A stretch of DNA of 61,146 nucleotides from Paenibacillus cisolokensis. GTDB lineage: Bacteria > Bacillota > Bacilli > Paenibacillales > Paenibacillaceae. Numbering within the stretch: the stretch's first letter is position 1; the number at the start of each line of letters is the position of its first letter. This document shows positions 8,436 to 19,653 of the stretch, piece by piece. A program made the translations under genes and the position numbers. The notes beneath the pieces are model-generated. The model did no database searches and was not told where the DNA came from. It worked only from the letters and a program-made list of their open reading frames with translations. The stretch is taken from the NCBI RefSeq assembly GCF_018403665.1, contig NZ_BOVJ01000006.1:1-61146 (forward strand), read 5' to 3'.

Positions 8436-9806
8436 ATGAAAAAGAGAAGTTGGCTTCATGTGTGTCAGATTTTGCTGCTGAGCATCGTCCTGGTTGCTTG
8501 CGGCAACACGAACAATGCGGGGGATGCCGGAACCGTGTCGGGAGATTCCAGCACCGAAACCGGCGATTCCGGCAAAGTCACGACGATCAAGATGCAAATC
8601 GCCTGGGCAAGCGATTCCGGGCGCGGAAAAGCGATCAGAGAAATTCTGGATGAGTTTGAAGCGCAAAATCCGGATATTAAAGTCGAAATGCTGGGCGGCA
8701 TCCAGTACGGTCAGAAACTGCTCACGCAGATCCTTAGCGGCCAAGCTCCGGAAGTGCTGCAAGTCTCTTACGGCGAAGTGAAAGCGTTAGCTTCGCAAGG
8801 CGCCTTCATCGATTTGACGGAAGATTTTGCGGCGAATGAAAGCAACTATGTGCCGGAAATTTGGCAACTGGCCTTAACGGACGGCAAACTGTACGGCTTG
8901 CCGTGGCTCGGTCACACGATTCAACTGGTTTACAATAAAACGATGTTCGAAGAAGCCGGCATCACGAAACCGCCTGCCACTTGGGAAGAGCTATATGAAG
9001 TCGCCAAAGCTTTGACGGTGGACAAGAACGGGGACGGAAAACCGGACCAATTCGGGATTGGCCTCTCGGGTAAACAAGGGCCGGATTTGACCTGGATGTA
9101 CGGCATGTTCGCGGCGCAAGCCGGAGCCAAACTGGTGGAGGAAGACGGAAACGGCGGATACAAAGTGGCGCTCAATTCGCCCGAAGGCAAACAGGCGCTG
9201 GAATTTTACACCAAACTGTTGAAAGAAACGTCCCCGCCGGATTCCTTGAATAAGGACGGCGGCGGGGTTATGGCGGACTTCCGAAATCAGGTCGTGGCCA
9301 TGGAATTGCAAGGCCCCTGGGGCGTGCCGGATGTCTGGAAAGCGGGCAGTCCGTTTGAGGTCGGCGTGGCGGAAGTGCCGGCAGGTCCGGCCGGTAAAGC
9401 GACCGAAGTGACGGCGTACCTGTTGTCCATCCCGGACGGCGTAGAGGGCGAAAAGCTGGAAGCATCGAAAAAACTGATCGAGTTCCTCGGATCCAAACCG
9501 GCGCAAGAACAGATCATGAAAGGCGAAGTCGGGGAAGACGGCAATTATTATCCGTTCCGGATTCCGATTCGCAACGACATGGAAGACACGCAATATTTCA
9601 AGGAACATCCCGAATTTCTGGTTTACCAAAAAGGCCTGAGCTATCCGTTCACGCTCGTTCCGATCCCGGAATGGCAGCAAGTGAGCGACGAAATTTATCA
9701 AAGCGCTTTGAATCAGGTCGTCTCGGGAAGGATGTCGGCAGAAGAAGGATTGAAGCTGATCGAAAAATGGGTAACGAAATTCTTGCGAAATAAAAAACAG
9801 GATTGA
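8436..9806 (+). CDS. ABC transporter sugar-binding lipoprotein
   Basis: A 456-residue family 1 extracellular solute-binding protein. The N terminus is a lipoprotein signal with lipobox LVAC (Cys near residue 22), followed by a Gly/Ser/Thr-rich linker and the binding domain (ILDEFEAQNPDIKVEML, GKLYGLPWLGHTIQLVYNK). AAGGAGGG lies 9 bases before the ATG. It captures the substrate for the two permeases that follow directly. The genes downstream (GH63, GH13_18, glycerate kinase) suggest a glycosyl-glycerate or similar glycoside. No ATPase gene is present; such systems usually share a general MsmX-type ATPase encoded elsewhere. Confidence 0.92.
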   Translation: MKKRSWLHVCQILLLSIVLVACGNTNNAGDAGTVSGDSSTETGDSGKVTTIKMQIAWASDSGRGKAIREILDEFEAQNPDIKVEMLGGIQYGQKLLTQILSGQAPEVLQVSYGEVKALASQGAFIDLTEDFAANESNYVPEIWQLALTDGKLYGLPWLGHTIQLVYNKTMFEEAGITKPPATWEELYEVAKALTVDKNGDGKPDQFGIGLSGKQGPDLTWMYGMFAAQAGAKLVEEDGNGGYKVALNSPEGKQALEFYTKLLKETSPPDSLNKDGGGVMADFRNQVVAMELQGPWGVPDVWKAGSPFEVGVAEVPAGPAGKATEVTAYLLSIPDGVEGEKLEASKKLIEFLGSKPAQEQIMKGEVGEDGNYYPFRIPIRNDMEDTQYFKEHPEFLVYQKGLSYPFTLVPIPEWQQVSDEIYQSALNQVVSGRMSAEEGLKLIEKWVTKFLRNKKQD

Positions 9807-9852
9807 GGGAGCGCCTGTGGAAATCGGGCGCTTCCTAACTACGGAGGATAAT

Positions 9853-10755
9853 ATGCGATTCCTAAAAAGACATCTCGGCGACCTGAGTGCATATGTGTTT
9901 ATATTGCCGTCCTTTGTCATCCTGGGATTGTTTCTGGTTTATCCGGTCATTTGGTCGATTATTGCCAGCTTCAAGGATATTCCGCCCATCGCATTGCGAA
10001 GGTCGGGTTTGTTCAGTATTCCCGGCGAAGTGGTCGGTTTCAAACATTATGCCGACGCCTTGCAAAACTCGTTGTTTATCAAGGCTGTGTTTAACACGCT
10101 TTATTTTTCGGTCATCTATATTCCGATTACGATGTTCGGTTCCGTTTTCCTGGCCATGCTCGTCAACAAAGCGTTGCCTGGAACGAACTTTTTTCGGTCT
10201 GTTTTCTTTATCCCTTACATCATTTCCGTCGTCAGCGCGAGTCTGATTTTCATGTTTCTGTTCAACGGAGACAGGGGGCTCGTCAATGCGCTGCTATCGA
10301 ATTTCGGAATTGCCGGTCCGAATTGGCTGGCCAGCACGCTCTGGGCGATGCCCGTCATCGCGATTATGTCGTGCTGGAGAAACATGGGGTATTACATGCT
10401 AATCTATCTGTCCGGCTTGCAGAACATTTCGAAAGATTTGTACGAAGTAGCCGACGTGGAAGGCGCGAACGGGTTCCAAAAATTCAGGTACATCACCTGG
10501 CCTTTGCTCGGCAGAATTTCCCTGGTCGTCATGATTTTGCTGATGATCAATTCCTTGAACGTCTTCCAGGAAGTCTACATTATGACCGGCGGCGGACCGA
10601 GCGACTCGACCGTAACCCTTCCTTTCCTGATATTTAATCGCGCGTTCAAATACTATGAATTCGGACCGGCGGCGGCAATTTCCTATTTATTATTCATCGT
10701 GGTGGTTATCGTGACAGTTATCCAGAAAAGCATCGTAAACAAAAGATTAGGGTAA
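9853..10755 (+). CDS. ABC sugar transporter permease (MalF-like)
   Basis: About 300 residues with six predicted transmembrane segments. It begins MRFLKRHLGDLSAYVFILPS and carries the ATPase-coupling EAA loop as LYEVADVEGANGFQKFRYIT near residues 196-215. The start at 9853 is supported by CGGAGGATAAT just upstream; the frame is open further 5' without a better site. It forms a heterodimer with the next permease and sits between the binding protein gene and the second permease gene. Sequence in this family does not reveal substrate. Confidence 0.9.
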   Translation: MRFLKRHLGDLSAYVFILPSFVILGLFLVYPVIWSIIASFKDIPPIALRRSGLFSIPGEVVGFKHYADALQNSLFIKAVFNTLYFSVIYIPITMFGSVFLAMLVNKALPGTNFFRSVFFIPYIISVVSASLIFMFLFNGDRGLVNALLSNFGIAGPNWLASTLWAMPVIAIMSCWRNMGYYMLIYLSGLQNISKDLYEVADVEGANGFQKFRYITWPLLGRISLVVMILLMINSLNVFQEVYIMTGGGPSDSTVTLPFLIFNRAFKYYEFGPAAAISYLLFIVVVIVTVIQKSIVNKRLG

Positions 10756-10764
10756 GGAGGGAAC

Positions 10765-11589
10765 ATGAATATGAACGCCTCGAAAGTTGCGCAAACGATC
10801 GTTTTGTGGACAATCGGAATTTTGTTCCTCCTGCCCCTTTACTGGCTATTCGTATCGAGTTTGAAAAGCGACTCGGAAATTACCCGATTTCCGCCCACCT
10901 ATTGGCCGGAAACGTTTGTATGGAGCAATTTTCCGGAAATTTGGGAACAGCTTAACTTCCATGTTTCGTTCTCGAATTCCTTTATCGTTTCAGTACCGAC
11001 CGTGTTCCTTACCGTTCTGTTTTCCAGCATGGCGGGTTACGCGTTTTCCAAGAAACGGTTTCTAGGAAGAGAGGCGCTTTTTACCTTTTTGATCGCGACC
11101 ATGACCGTTCCTCCGACCGTTCTCTTGCTTCCTCTTTATTTCATTATTACGAAGATGGGCATGTTCGACTCGTTGATCGGCTTGATCATTCCGTTCTCCG
11201 TAACGGTATTCGCCATCTTTTTTACGAAGCAGTATATCGACGATATTCCGACCGATATGCTCGAAGCGGCCAAAGTTGACGGCAGCGGCGATTTTCGCAC
11301 GTTTTTTACTATCATTATCCCGCTCATTCGTCCGGCGTTAACGGCGCTCATTATCATCGACTTCGTGCAAAACTGGAACTCGTTCACGATGCCGCTGGTC
11401 TTGCTGCAGAGCGAAGACAAATTTACGATTCCGCTCAAGCTGGCGCTTATGTCGCAAGACACAGTCGCTACGCCGTGGTCCAAAATATTGGCGGCGAATT
11501 TGCTGTCCCTTATGCCTGTGCTGATTCTGTTTCTGGCCATGCAGAAGCATTTCGTGGCGGGACTGATGGCCGGTTCCGTGAAAGGGTAA
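10765..11589 (+). CDS. ABC sugar transporter permease (MalG-like)
   Basis: A 274-residue permease with six transmembrane segments starting at IVLWTIGILFLLPLYWLF. The EAA coupling loop is MLEAAKVDGSGDFRTFFTII, and the C-terminal MQKHFVAGLMAGSVKG is the family's usual ending. AAGGAGGG lies 6 bases upstream of the ATG, which follows the previous gene by 9 bases. It is the second half of the transmembrane channel for the imported glycoside. Confidence 0.92.
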   Translation: MNMNASKVAQTIVLWTIGILFLLPLYWLFVSSLKSDSEITRFPPTYWPETFVWSNFPEIWEQLNFHVSFSNSFIVSVPTVFLTVLFSSMAGYAFSKKRFLGREALFTFLIATMTVPPTVLLLPLYFIITKMGMFDSLIGLIIPFSVTVFAIFFTKQYIDDIPTDMLEAAKVDGSGDFRTFFTIIIPLIRPALTALIIIDFVQNWNSFTMPLVLLQSEDKFTIPLKLALMSQDTVATPWSKILAANLLSLMPVLILFLAMQKHFVAGLMAGSVKG

Positions 11590-11617
11590 ATATTGGAGAG
11601 ATAGAGGAGAGAGCCAT

Positions 11618-13401
11618 ATGTTTAACAAACGTCCCCTGAATTTGGTTCGTGATCCGAAATATCGAGATTGTATTCAAGCCGGTTACGACGCTTTCCTATC
11701 AATCATTGACAGGAGATTGGGAGATTCGGAAACAAAACGTTTGATCGTGGCCATCGACGGGACGCACGGCGTGTCGTTTGAACGGCTTCGGGAGGCTTTG
11801 GAAAATTTCTATGCCCATGAAGAAATCGGCTTTATCGAATCGCAGTCTTACTTGAAACCGGAAACGCAAATCAAGGAGCATTTCAAGGAAAACATTACGG
11901 ACAACCGTGCTTTTGGCCGCAAAACGAACGAAGGGATTGAAAGCTATTTTCAACCGGAAGCGAGAAAGCTTGTTCGGGCGCAACTCGAAATCGAATCGGC
12001 CAAACATCGATTGACTGTCGTGCTGGGCACGGGTGCGCACTGGCTGAGTCAAGATGCGGCCGATCTTCGTTTTTTCGCGGACATTTCCAGGGAACTTCAA
12101 CAAATCAAGCATAAGGCGGGCATGAACAATTTCGGCGGCCTGACGGGGCTGGATACGGTGGAGAAATATAAAGTGGCTCTCTTTGTCGAATGGCCGATCC
12201 TGGAAACGTACCGAAAACGCCATTTGCATGAAATGGATTACTACATCGACATGAACACGGAAGATGAACCGAAAACAGCTGGCGTTTCGGATTTGCTGGG
12301 CATGATGAAGGATATCAGCAACTATCCGCTCCGGGTAAAACCGTTTTTTGCCCCGGGCGTCTGGGGCGGGCAGTATTTGAAACAGCTGGCCGACTTGCCG
12401 GCGGACATGCCGAACTGCGCCTGGAGTTTCGAGCCGATCGCCCCGGAGAACTCAATTCTCATTGCGCAAAGCGGCGTCGTCATGGAAATCCCCTTTTTGC
12501 TGGTCATGATGACGGGTTACAAAGAAATTTTGGGACAACGGATCGTGGATTTGTTCCATGACTATTTCCCGATCCGCTTTGACTATCTGGATACGATCGA
12601 CGGGTCCAATCTTTCCATCCAGGTGCACGGCAAACGGGATTTCCTGCGGAAACAGTTCAATGAATTTATGGAACAGCAGGAATCGTACTACATTATGGAA
12701 AAGCGCCCGGGCTCGAAAGTTTACCTGGGCTTTACGGAGTCCGCCGGGAAAGAATCGTTCCTGTCCGCCGTTCGGACTGCGCAAGATTCCGGCATACCGT
12801 TTGATTACACCGAACACGTCCAGGAGTGGGATTGCGAAAAAGGCGACCTGTTCCTGATTCCGACGGGCACCGTTCATGCATCGGGGAAAGACAATCTCGT
12901 CCTGGAGATTTCCTCTACGACCTGGTGGTTTACATTCAAAATCTATGATTACGTGCGAAAGGATTCGGACGGCAAGCCGAGACCGATCAATATCGATTGG
13001 GCCGAGGAAAATATCGACTTCGAGAAAAAACCGGCTGGGTCAGACAAAATCTTATTCCGCAGCCGCAGCTTGTCCGCGAGCAGGGAGAAAATCGGGAATA
13101 CTTGCTCGGCAAGCGGGACGACCTGCTGTTTATCGTATACCGCATCCACCTGACGGACGAATTTGTCGACGATACAAACGGAGAATTCATGATGCTCAAT
13201 CTTGTCGAAGGCGAACATGTCCGCATCGTCTCCTGCGAGGATGAATCGGTATTCGTGGAATTGCGCTACGCGGAGTCTTATATTTTGCCTTCTGTGTTCG
13301 GACGTTTCAAGATCATCAATCTGGGCGAACGGCCGTGCAAAATAATCAAAGCGGGCGTCTATCCGGACTGGAATGAGCGATTGGTCGATGAGCGCGTATG
13401 A
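11618..13401 (+). CDS. Class I mannose-6-phosphate isomerase-like protein with N-terminal extension
   Basis: Repaired to 594 residues by adding one base to A run 13025-13030, which joins ENIDFEKK to TGWVRQNLIPQPQLV. The C-terminal half is a type I phosphomannose isomerase cupin: SIQVHGKRDF (metal Gln/His), YYIMEKRPGSKVYLGF (Glu ligand) and PTGTVHASG (His ligand). The first 220 residues do not belong to the ordinary ~315-residue enzyme. They contain LIVAIDGTHGVSFERLREAL, which resembles a degenerate nucleotide-binding domain. It probably converts mannose-6-phosphate to fructose-6-phosphate after the ROK kinase, but the extension may change the substrate. The stop overlaps the start of the kinase gene. 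Confidence 0.75.
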
Positions 13402-14316
13402 GCTGGCGTTTGACATAGGCGGGACGTTTATCAAATCGGCCGTATTGGACGAACGGGGAACAGTGCTTGCGAGTACGCTGGATGTTTTCCTTCCCGGTCC
13501 AAACAGTCGAAAGAAGAAATCCTGGACCATCTGGCCGCCCTATGTGTGCTTCAGGCCGGCAAAATCGCCGGCCCCGAAGCGCGGTTATCGGGGGCAGGGT
13601 TTGCGTTTCCGGGACCGTTCGACTATGAAAACGGCATTTGTTATATCGCAAACGGCGATAAATTTGAGTCGCTGTACGGCGTGAATGTGCGCAACGAGCT
13701 GCTTGCCCGCTTGTCCAAGCCGCCGTTCAGGAACAAATTGACAGAGGATTTTACGATCGCGTTCGAAAACGACGCGGGGCTGTTTGCGTTGGGGGAATGG
13801 TCGGCGGGATCGGCGAAACCGTTCCGCCGTTGCATCTGTATCACGATCGGCACCGGCACCGGTTCCGCTTTTCTCGAAAACGGCGTGCTGGTCAAACATC
13901 GCGCGGACGTTCCGGCCAACGGCTGGCTGTACAATCAGCCATTCGAAGGCGGCGTGGTTGACGAGCATATTTCCCGGCGGGGCATTTTGCGGCTCGCCCG
14001 CCAATTCGGATTTGGAGAAGAAACGGACGTCGATCAACTGGCCGCCGAAGCGCTGGCGGGAAGCGCCCCGGCAAAACGGCTGTTCGAAACGTTTGGCGAA
14101 CGTTTGGGACGGATGCTTGCGCCTTACGCGGTGCAATTTCAGGCTGACGGCATCGTGGTCGGAGGCCAGATTGCCAAAAGCCATTCGTTATTCGACAAGT
14201 CCGTCAGACGAACGATTTCTCCAAACGAGATCCGGATCGTTTATTCGGAAAACAGTTCGAACAGCGTGTATTCGGGCATTCACGCTTTATTGCGGCAGAA
14301 AAGGCCGGCGAAATAG
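13388..14316 (+). CDS. ROK-family sugar kinase
   Basis: About 309 residues after adding one base in T run 13485-13488 (restores LDVFPSRSKQSKEEILDHLA). The ATP phosphate-binding motif YELAFDIGGTFIKSAVL lies at the N terminus, the second at ICITIGTGTGSAFLENG, with catalytic FENDAGLFALGEW between them. The ROK Cys-rich zinc site is not evident; VVDEHISRRGI replaces it. It should phosphorylate the hexose (glucose or mannose) released by the hydrolase downstream. The start overlaps the isomerase gene end, with ATG 13373 as alternative; neither has a strong ribosome binding site, so translational coupling is likely. Confidence 0.82.
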
Positions 14317-14327
14317 GAGGGAAACCG

Positions 14328-15019
14328 ATGGGGAAAAATTGAAATTGGCTTGTCTTGGCGATTCCATGGTCGCTTTTTGGGGAAAGGACATGCCGGAACT
14401 GCGCGATCGCCTGGAAAGCGGTTTTCCCGGGCACGCGTTTGAGCTGTTTAATTTTGGCGTCAGCGGAACCCGTTCCGAATACGGCATTTACCGCGTTACC
14501 CACGAATATCCCGACCCGTTCGGAAGCGGCAGCCATCCTTGCCTGTCGGCTGTCAGCCCGGACATCGTGATCGTGGAATCATTCGCCTACAATCATCGCC
14601 TGGACGGGATGCACCGGATCGGGCATTACAAACAAACGCTCGGACGTTTGGTGGATGTGATCAAGGAGACGACGCCGGCCAAGCTGCTGTTTATGGTGAC
14701 CATTCCTCCGGACAAGGAAACGTTTCTGGAGAACGCTCCCGTCTACCGGGAAGTCGCTTTGGACTTGCGGCAGGAATGGGGCGAATACAGCGAAAAATAT
14801 CTTTTGGCTGCGATCGATTTCGCCAAGGAGCGGCAAATTCCGCTCATCAACGTATTTGAACGCGTTCGCGGACTGGTCGCTTCGGGCACGCCGCTTCAAT
14901 GGTTCATCGACCAGAACGATCATATCCATCCGAGCCGGTACGCCTACGATTGGATTGCCCGCGAGATTGTCGACGCTTTGAAAAAATACCAGGTGATTGG
15001 GGATCAATTCGAGGGATGA
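14328..15019 (+). CDS. SGNH/GDSL-family hydrolase
   Basis: AGGAGG at 14315-14320 precedes ATG 14328. The frame stops at once unless one base is added to A run 14334-14338, which gives MGKKLKLACLGDSMVAFWG and 230 residues. SGNH blocks are visible: GDS (nucleophile Ser) near residue 13, NFGVSGTRS (Gly block), ESFAYN (Asn block) and DQNDHIHPSRYAY (catalytic Asp/His) near 205. These enzymes are esterases or acyl-transfer hydrolases. In this operon it may deacylate the imported glycoside. No signal peptide, so cytosolic. It overlaps the next gene by 4 bases (ATGA). Confidence 0.8.
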
Positions 15020-16688
15020 ACATGTTGCGAAATACGACCGACAAGAATGGAAACCGGATGCTGGGCGTTTTTTCTAAAAAAAATCGTACCGGGACGATCC
15101 GCTGCTCGATTTTGCAACGGCACGGAAACGGTTGCCGGAACCGATATGCCCGAAGCGGCCGGACTATCTCGAAGCATACTGGAAAGCGTGGGAACTCGTT
15201 TTCCGGAATTCGTACACCCCTTCGCCCGAAAGCGGGTTTGTCAGCAATTTTGTCGACGCCGCGTTCAACAGCAGCATTTTTTTGTGGGATACGGTGTTCA
15301 TTACGATGTTTTGCAATTTGGGGCATCCTTTTGTGCCGGGAATCCGTTCGCTGGACAATTTTTATTGCAAACAGTTTGACGACGGCGAAATTCCGAGGGA
15401 GATTGTCCGCGACACCGGGGAACCGTTCGATCGCTGGGTAAACTGGCGGCGGAAACCGCTCCATTCGTATTTTCACAACCATTACAAATTTCGCGGCCTT
15501 TTCTCAACCCAACAACCGGACTATGAAGAAATGTACAAACCGGATTTGGGAAGAACCGTAGAAAAGACGCCTTATTTGACCTTGGATAATCTGAACCATC
15601 CGCTATTGGCCTGGGCCGAACTGGAAAGTTTCAGGCAAACCGGCGATATCGAACGTTTGAAGCTGGTCTGGGAACCGCTCTACCGGTATTTTCAAGCTTT
15701 GCATTACCATTTGCGAAACCGGTTCGGGTTGTTCGTGACCGATTGGGCCAGCATGGACAACTCGCCGAGAAACGCTTATTTGGGCAGCGGCGTCGACATC
15801 AGCTGCGAAATGGTCTTGTTCGCAAACCAGTTGGCGGAAATCTGCGAATGGCTGGTTCCGGTTTACGAGGCGGAGGGCGAGTCCGAAAAAGTCCGTCAAC
15901 TGCGCGCCGTTCAGACGGAAGTCTCCGGAGAGGCGGCACAGATCGCCCGGGCGATTAACCTGTACATGTGGGATTCGGCCAGCGGTTTTTATTACGATGT
16001 CACCGATAAAGGCGAGCGCGCGCCGGTAAAGACGATCGCCGCTTTCTGGGCGTTGCTGTCGGGCGTGGCCGATGCCTCGCAAGCGGAAAAACTAGTTCAT
16101 TGGCTGCAGAACCCGGCTGCATTCGCCAGAACGCACCGGGTGCCCACCCTGGCGGCTGACGAAGCAAGTTACCAGCCGGGCGGCGGGTATTGGCAAGGTG
16201 CGGTATGGTCGCCGACGAACACGATGGTCATTCGCGGACTGGAAAAGTACGGGTACCGCAGCCTGGCCCGCGAGATCGCCATCGAACATTTGGACTGCGT
16301 TACGCAAGTTTATATGGAAACCGGGACGTTCTGGGAAAATTACGCGGCCGATTTCATTCAAAAAGGTGACAAGGGGAAACCCGATTTCGTCGGGTGGACG
16401 GGAATCGGTCCAATTCTTTTCCTGCTGGAATACGCCATCGGGTTGAAAGGAGATGCGACCAGGAACGAATTGGCGTGGACGCTCAATCCCGAACTGGGCG
16501 AAACGGGTTGCAGCCGCTACTGGTTTAACGGCCGGACGGTCGATTTGCGCGCGGTGCCGGAAGCGGACGGCTCATGCTCGGTGACGGCCCGAAGCGACGG
16601 ACCGTTGACGCTGAAGGTCGTGCATGGGGCCAAAACCGTTTCGATTCCGTTGACCGAAGGAACCGCAACGACAATTCGGATTTCATAG
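15016..16688 (+). CDS. GH63-like glycosidase, candidate glucosyl/mannosyl-glycerate hydrolase
   Basis: Repaired to 557 residues by adding one base to A run 15076-15083. It has an (alpha/alpha)6 glycosidase fold with GH63/MGH1-type features: FLWDTVFITMFCNLGHPFVP near residue 95, NHPLLAWAELESFRQTGD near 205, DWASMDNSPRNAYLGSGVDI near 255, GGGYWQGAVWSPTNTMV near 395 and a C-terminal FVGWTGIGPIL. The Asp in WDTVF and the Glu in TFWENYAADF are plausible catalytic residues. Known bacterial relatives include mannosylglycerate and glucosylglycerate hydrolases. The neighbouring GH13_18 enzyme and glycerate kinase favour that activity; trehalase-like specificity cannot be excluded. Start 15016 overlaps the previous stop. 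Confidence 0.72.
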
Positions 16689-16727
16689 CCGCAAAGTTCA
16701 AGATGGAGATGAGGAGAGAGGATTAAT

Positions 16728-18460
16728 ATGCCCATTCCTGAAGTAAAAAAGAAGAGCATGCTGGAAAAACTGGCTTTCGTGTATGGCGAGGACAAGGCGG
16801 ACGCCATATTGGAACAGCTTGAAACGATTATTGCCGACCATATGGCGGCATACCGGGCTGGCGTGGCAAAACCGCATTTCGATCAAACCGACGTTGTCGT
16901 CATCACGTACGGGGATCAGATCAAAGAGGAAGGCAAACCGCCGCTGCAGAGCCTGAATGCGTTTATGGCCGAACATCTGAAAGACGCGGTATCGGCCGTC
17001 CACATCTTGCCTTTTTATCCTTATACGTCGGACGACGGTTTTTCCGTCGTCGACTATTACCAAATCAATCCGGAACTCGGCACGTGGGAAGACATCCAGT
17101 CGTTTTCGGCCAACTTTGAACTGATGTTCGATGCCGTCATCAATCACATTTCTTCGAAAAGCCCGTGGTTTCAACGCTATTTGCAGGGCGATGCGGCGTA
17201 CCGGAATTATTTTATCGAAGCGGATCCGAATGCGGACTATTCCTCGGTCACGAGGCCGCGGGCTTTGCCGTTGTTGACCGAATTCGATACGGCTTATGGG
17301 AAAAAGCATCTTTGGACGACGTTCAGCGACGATCAAATCGATTTGAATTATGCCAACGAACAGGTGTTTTTGGAAATCGCCAAGCTGCTGCTTTTCTACA
17401 CAAGAAAAGGAGCGCGATTGTTGCGCTTCGACGCGATAGGCTATATATGGAAAAGGCTGGGCGAGAGCTGCATTCATTTGCCTGAGGCGCATAAAATCGT
17501 TCAGCTGTTCCGCGATATTCTCGATGTCGCTTCGCCCGGCACGATCGTGATCACGGAAACGAATGTGCCTCACAAGGACAATATTTCATATTTCGGGAAC
17601 GGCCATAACGAGGCGCACATGGTATACCAGTTCCCGCTGCCTCCGCTGACCCTGCATACGATGGCAACCGGAAACGTCCGTAAGCTGGCGTCCTGGGCTT
17701 CTTCGCTCGAGCCGATTTCCAAGGAAACCGCATTTTTCAATTTCCTGGCTTCGCATGACGGAATCGGGGTCGTGCCCGCAAAAGGCATCCTGAGCGATGA
17801 GGAAATCAATTATCTCGTAGAGCTCGTTCAGCGCCGGGGAGGATTCGTTTCCTACAAGCACAACGGAGACGGCACGCAAAGCCCGTACGAACTGAACATT
17901 AACTATTTCGACGCCTTATCGGATGCGGATGACGACGAGGATCGGAAAGTGAGCCGGTTTCTTGCCGCCCAAACTATCCTTCTTTCCCTTGCGGGGGTTC
18001 CCGGCATCTATGTGCACAGCCTGCTCGGTTCCAGATCCGATTTGAAAGGCGTGGAAGCCACGGGCCGATACCGCAGCATCAACCGGGAAAATTGCAGCGG
18101 GAAGCCGTCGAAGCGGCGCTACGCGATCCGGCATCCTTGCGCAGCAAAGTCTTCGGCGGTTACAAGCGGCTTTTGCAGCTGCGGCGTCAGGAAAAGGCGT
18201 TTCACCCGAACGGCGGGCAACAGGTGCTTGACGTCGGCGATTCGGTCTTCGGGCTGGTTCGCACATCGCCCGACGGTATGGAAACCGTTTATGTCCTGAT
18301 CAATGTATCGGATCAAGAACAGGACGTGCAGCTTGACGTTGCCGTTTCCGCAAATTCGGGAAATCCGGCGGATCTCATTTCCGGCCGGCCTCTTTCCGCT
18401 CAGGACGGTCAAATCCGTCTCCGGCTGGCGCCTTATCAAGCCATGTGGATCAAAATTTGA
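16728..18460 (+). CDS. GH13_18 sugar phosphorylase, candidate glucosylglycerate phosphorylase
   Basis: Repaired to 577 residues by adding one base to A run 18088-18091, joining GRYRSINREK to LQREAVEAALRD. It is a sucrose-phosphorylase-like GH13 barrel: VHILPFYPYTSDDGFSVVDY, FDAVINHISSKSPWF, the nucleophile Asp in LLRFDAIGYIWK, the acid Glu in IVITETNVPH and the stabiliser in FLASHDGIG. The subfamily includes sucrose, glucosylglycerol and glucosylglycerate phosphorylases. A glycerate kinase gene follows 36 bases later, as expected if phosphorolysis releases glycerate and glucose-1-phosphate. The order regulator-transporter-GH13_18 recalls the E. coli ycj cluster, whose YcjM is a glucosylglycerate phosphorylase. 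Specificity is inferred. Confidence 0.8.
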
Positions 18461-18496
18461 TCGAACCGCAACATTACTCGGGGAGGCATGCCGGTC

Positions 18497-19638
18497 ATGA
18501 ACATTTTGGTAGCGCCGGATTCGTTCAAAGGTTCGCTGACCGCGGATGAAGCGGCTTCGGCCATGGTTGAAGGAATCCTTGCCTGGAGCAATCAAGCGGT
18601 TGTGCGCAAGGTTCCGCTGTCCGACGGCGGGGAGGGATTCGTTTCGGCCCTGGTCAAAGCGAGCCGGGGGGAACTGTTTCCCGCCGTCGCCGCCGACCCG
18701 CTCGGCCGTACCGTCCAGGTGCAATACGGATGGATCGAACAGTCGCAAACGGCCATCATCGATACTGCTTCCGCTTCGGGGCTAACGCTTGTTTCGCCGG
18801 AAGAGCGGAATCCGCTTGCGGCGACCAGCTACGGAACGGGCCAACTGATCGCGGAAGCGTTGAAGCGAGGCAGCAAAACGATCGTCGTCGGTTTGGGAGG
18901 AAGCGCCGTGAACGATGGCGGTATCGGCATGGCGCAAGCGCTCGGTTTTCGTTTTTATGACGCTGACGGTTCGCCGATCCCCGTCGGGGGAAACGGCTGG
19001 CTGAATGTCTCGCGCATCGATGCCTCCGGCGTCGATCCCAGGCTGTATGCGTGCGAAATCGTGTGCGCGTGCGACGTGGAAAACCTATTGTGCGGGCCGG
19101 CGGGCGCCTCGCGCGTATTCGGCCCGCAAAAAGGAGCGGGTCCGGAAGCGGTCGAATTGCTGGATCGGGGACTGGCCCGGCTGGCCGCGGCGATCGAAAG
19201 GGATTTGGGCAAGGATATTTCCCGGTTGCCCGGCGGCGGCGCGGCAGGCGGTCTGGGAGCCGGATTCGCCGCTTTTGCAACGCCAAGTTGAAAAAAGGCA
19301 TCGATTTGATTCTGGACGCCGTACAATTTGACGAAATGCTGACGACATCGGACCTCGTCCTGACCGGCGAAGGCTGCACGGACGAGCAGACGCTGCACGG
19401 CAAGGTCGTGTCAGGCGTCGCCCGGCGAGCTGCCCGTTACGGCAAACCCGTCGTCTGCCTCTCCGGCTCGCTCGCCGGGGATTACGGCCAATTGCGGGAT
19501 GCCGGGGTCGCCGCCTTTTTCAGCGTCCTTCGGCGCCCGGTTTCGCCGGCGGAAGCGATGGCCGGGGAGAACGCGTATCCCGCGCTGGTTGCGGCGACCC
19601 GGGAAGTCATGCACCTGGCCGCATTGAATGTCCGCTAA
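18497..19638 (+). CDS. Glycerate kinase (GarK/GlxK family)
   Basis: About 380 residues after adding one base to T run 19273-19276, which joins GAGFAAF to CNAKLKKGIDLILDAVQFDE. It starts MNILVAPDSFKGSLTADEAA, the signature of the family, and contains PLSDGGEGF, VGLGGSAVNDGGIGMAQALG and LVLTGEGCTDEQTLHGK. It phosphorylates D-glycerate, in this family typically to 2-phosphoglycerate, feeding lower glycolysis. ATG 18497 is chosen because GGGGAGG then has normal spacing; ATG 18488 is one base from it. It is the last gene of the LacI-controlled series and is followed by a strong terminator. Confidence 0.9.
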
Positions 19639-19653
19639 ATTCCGTTTTATATG

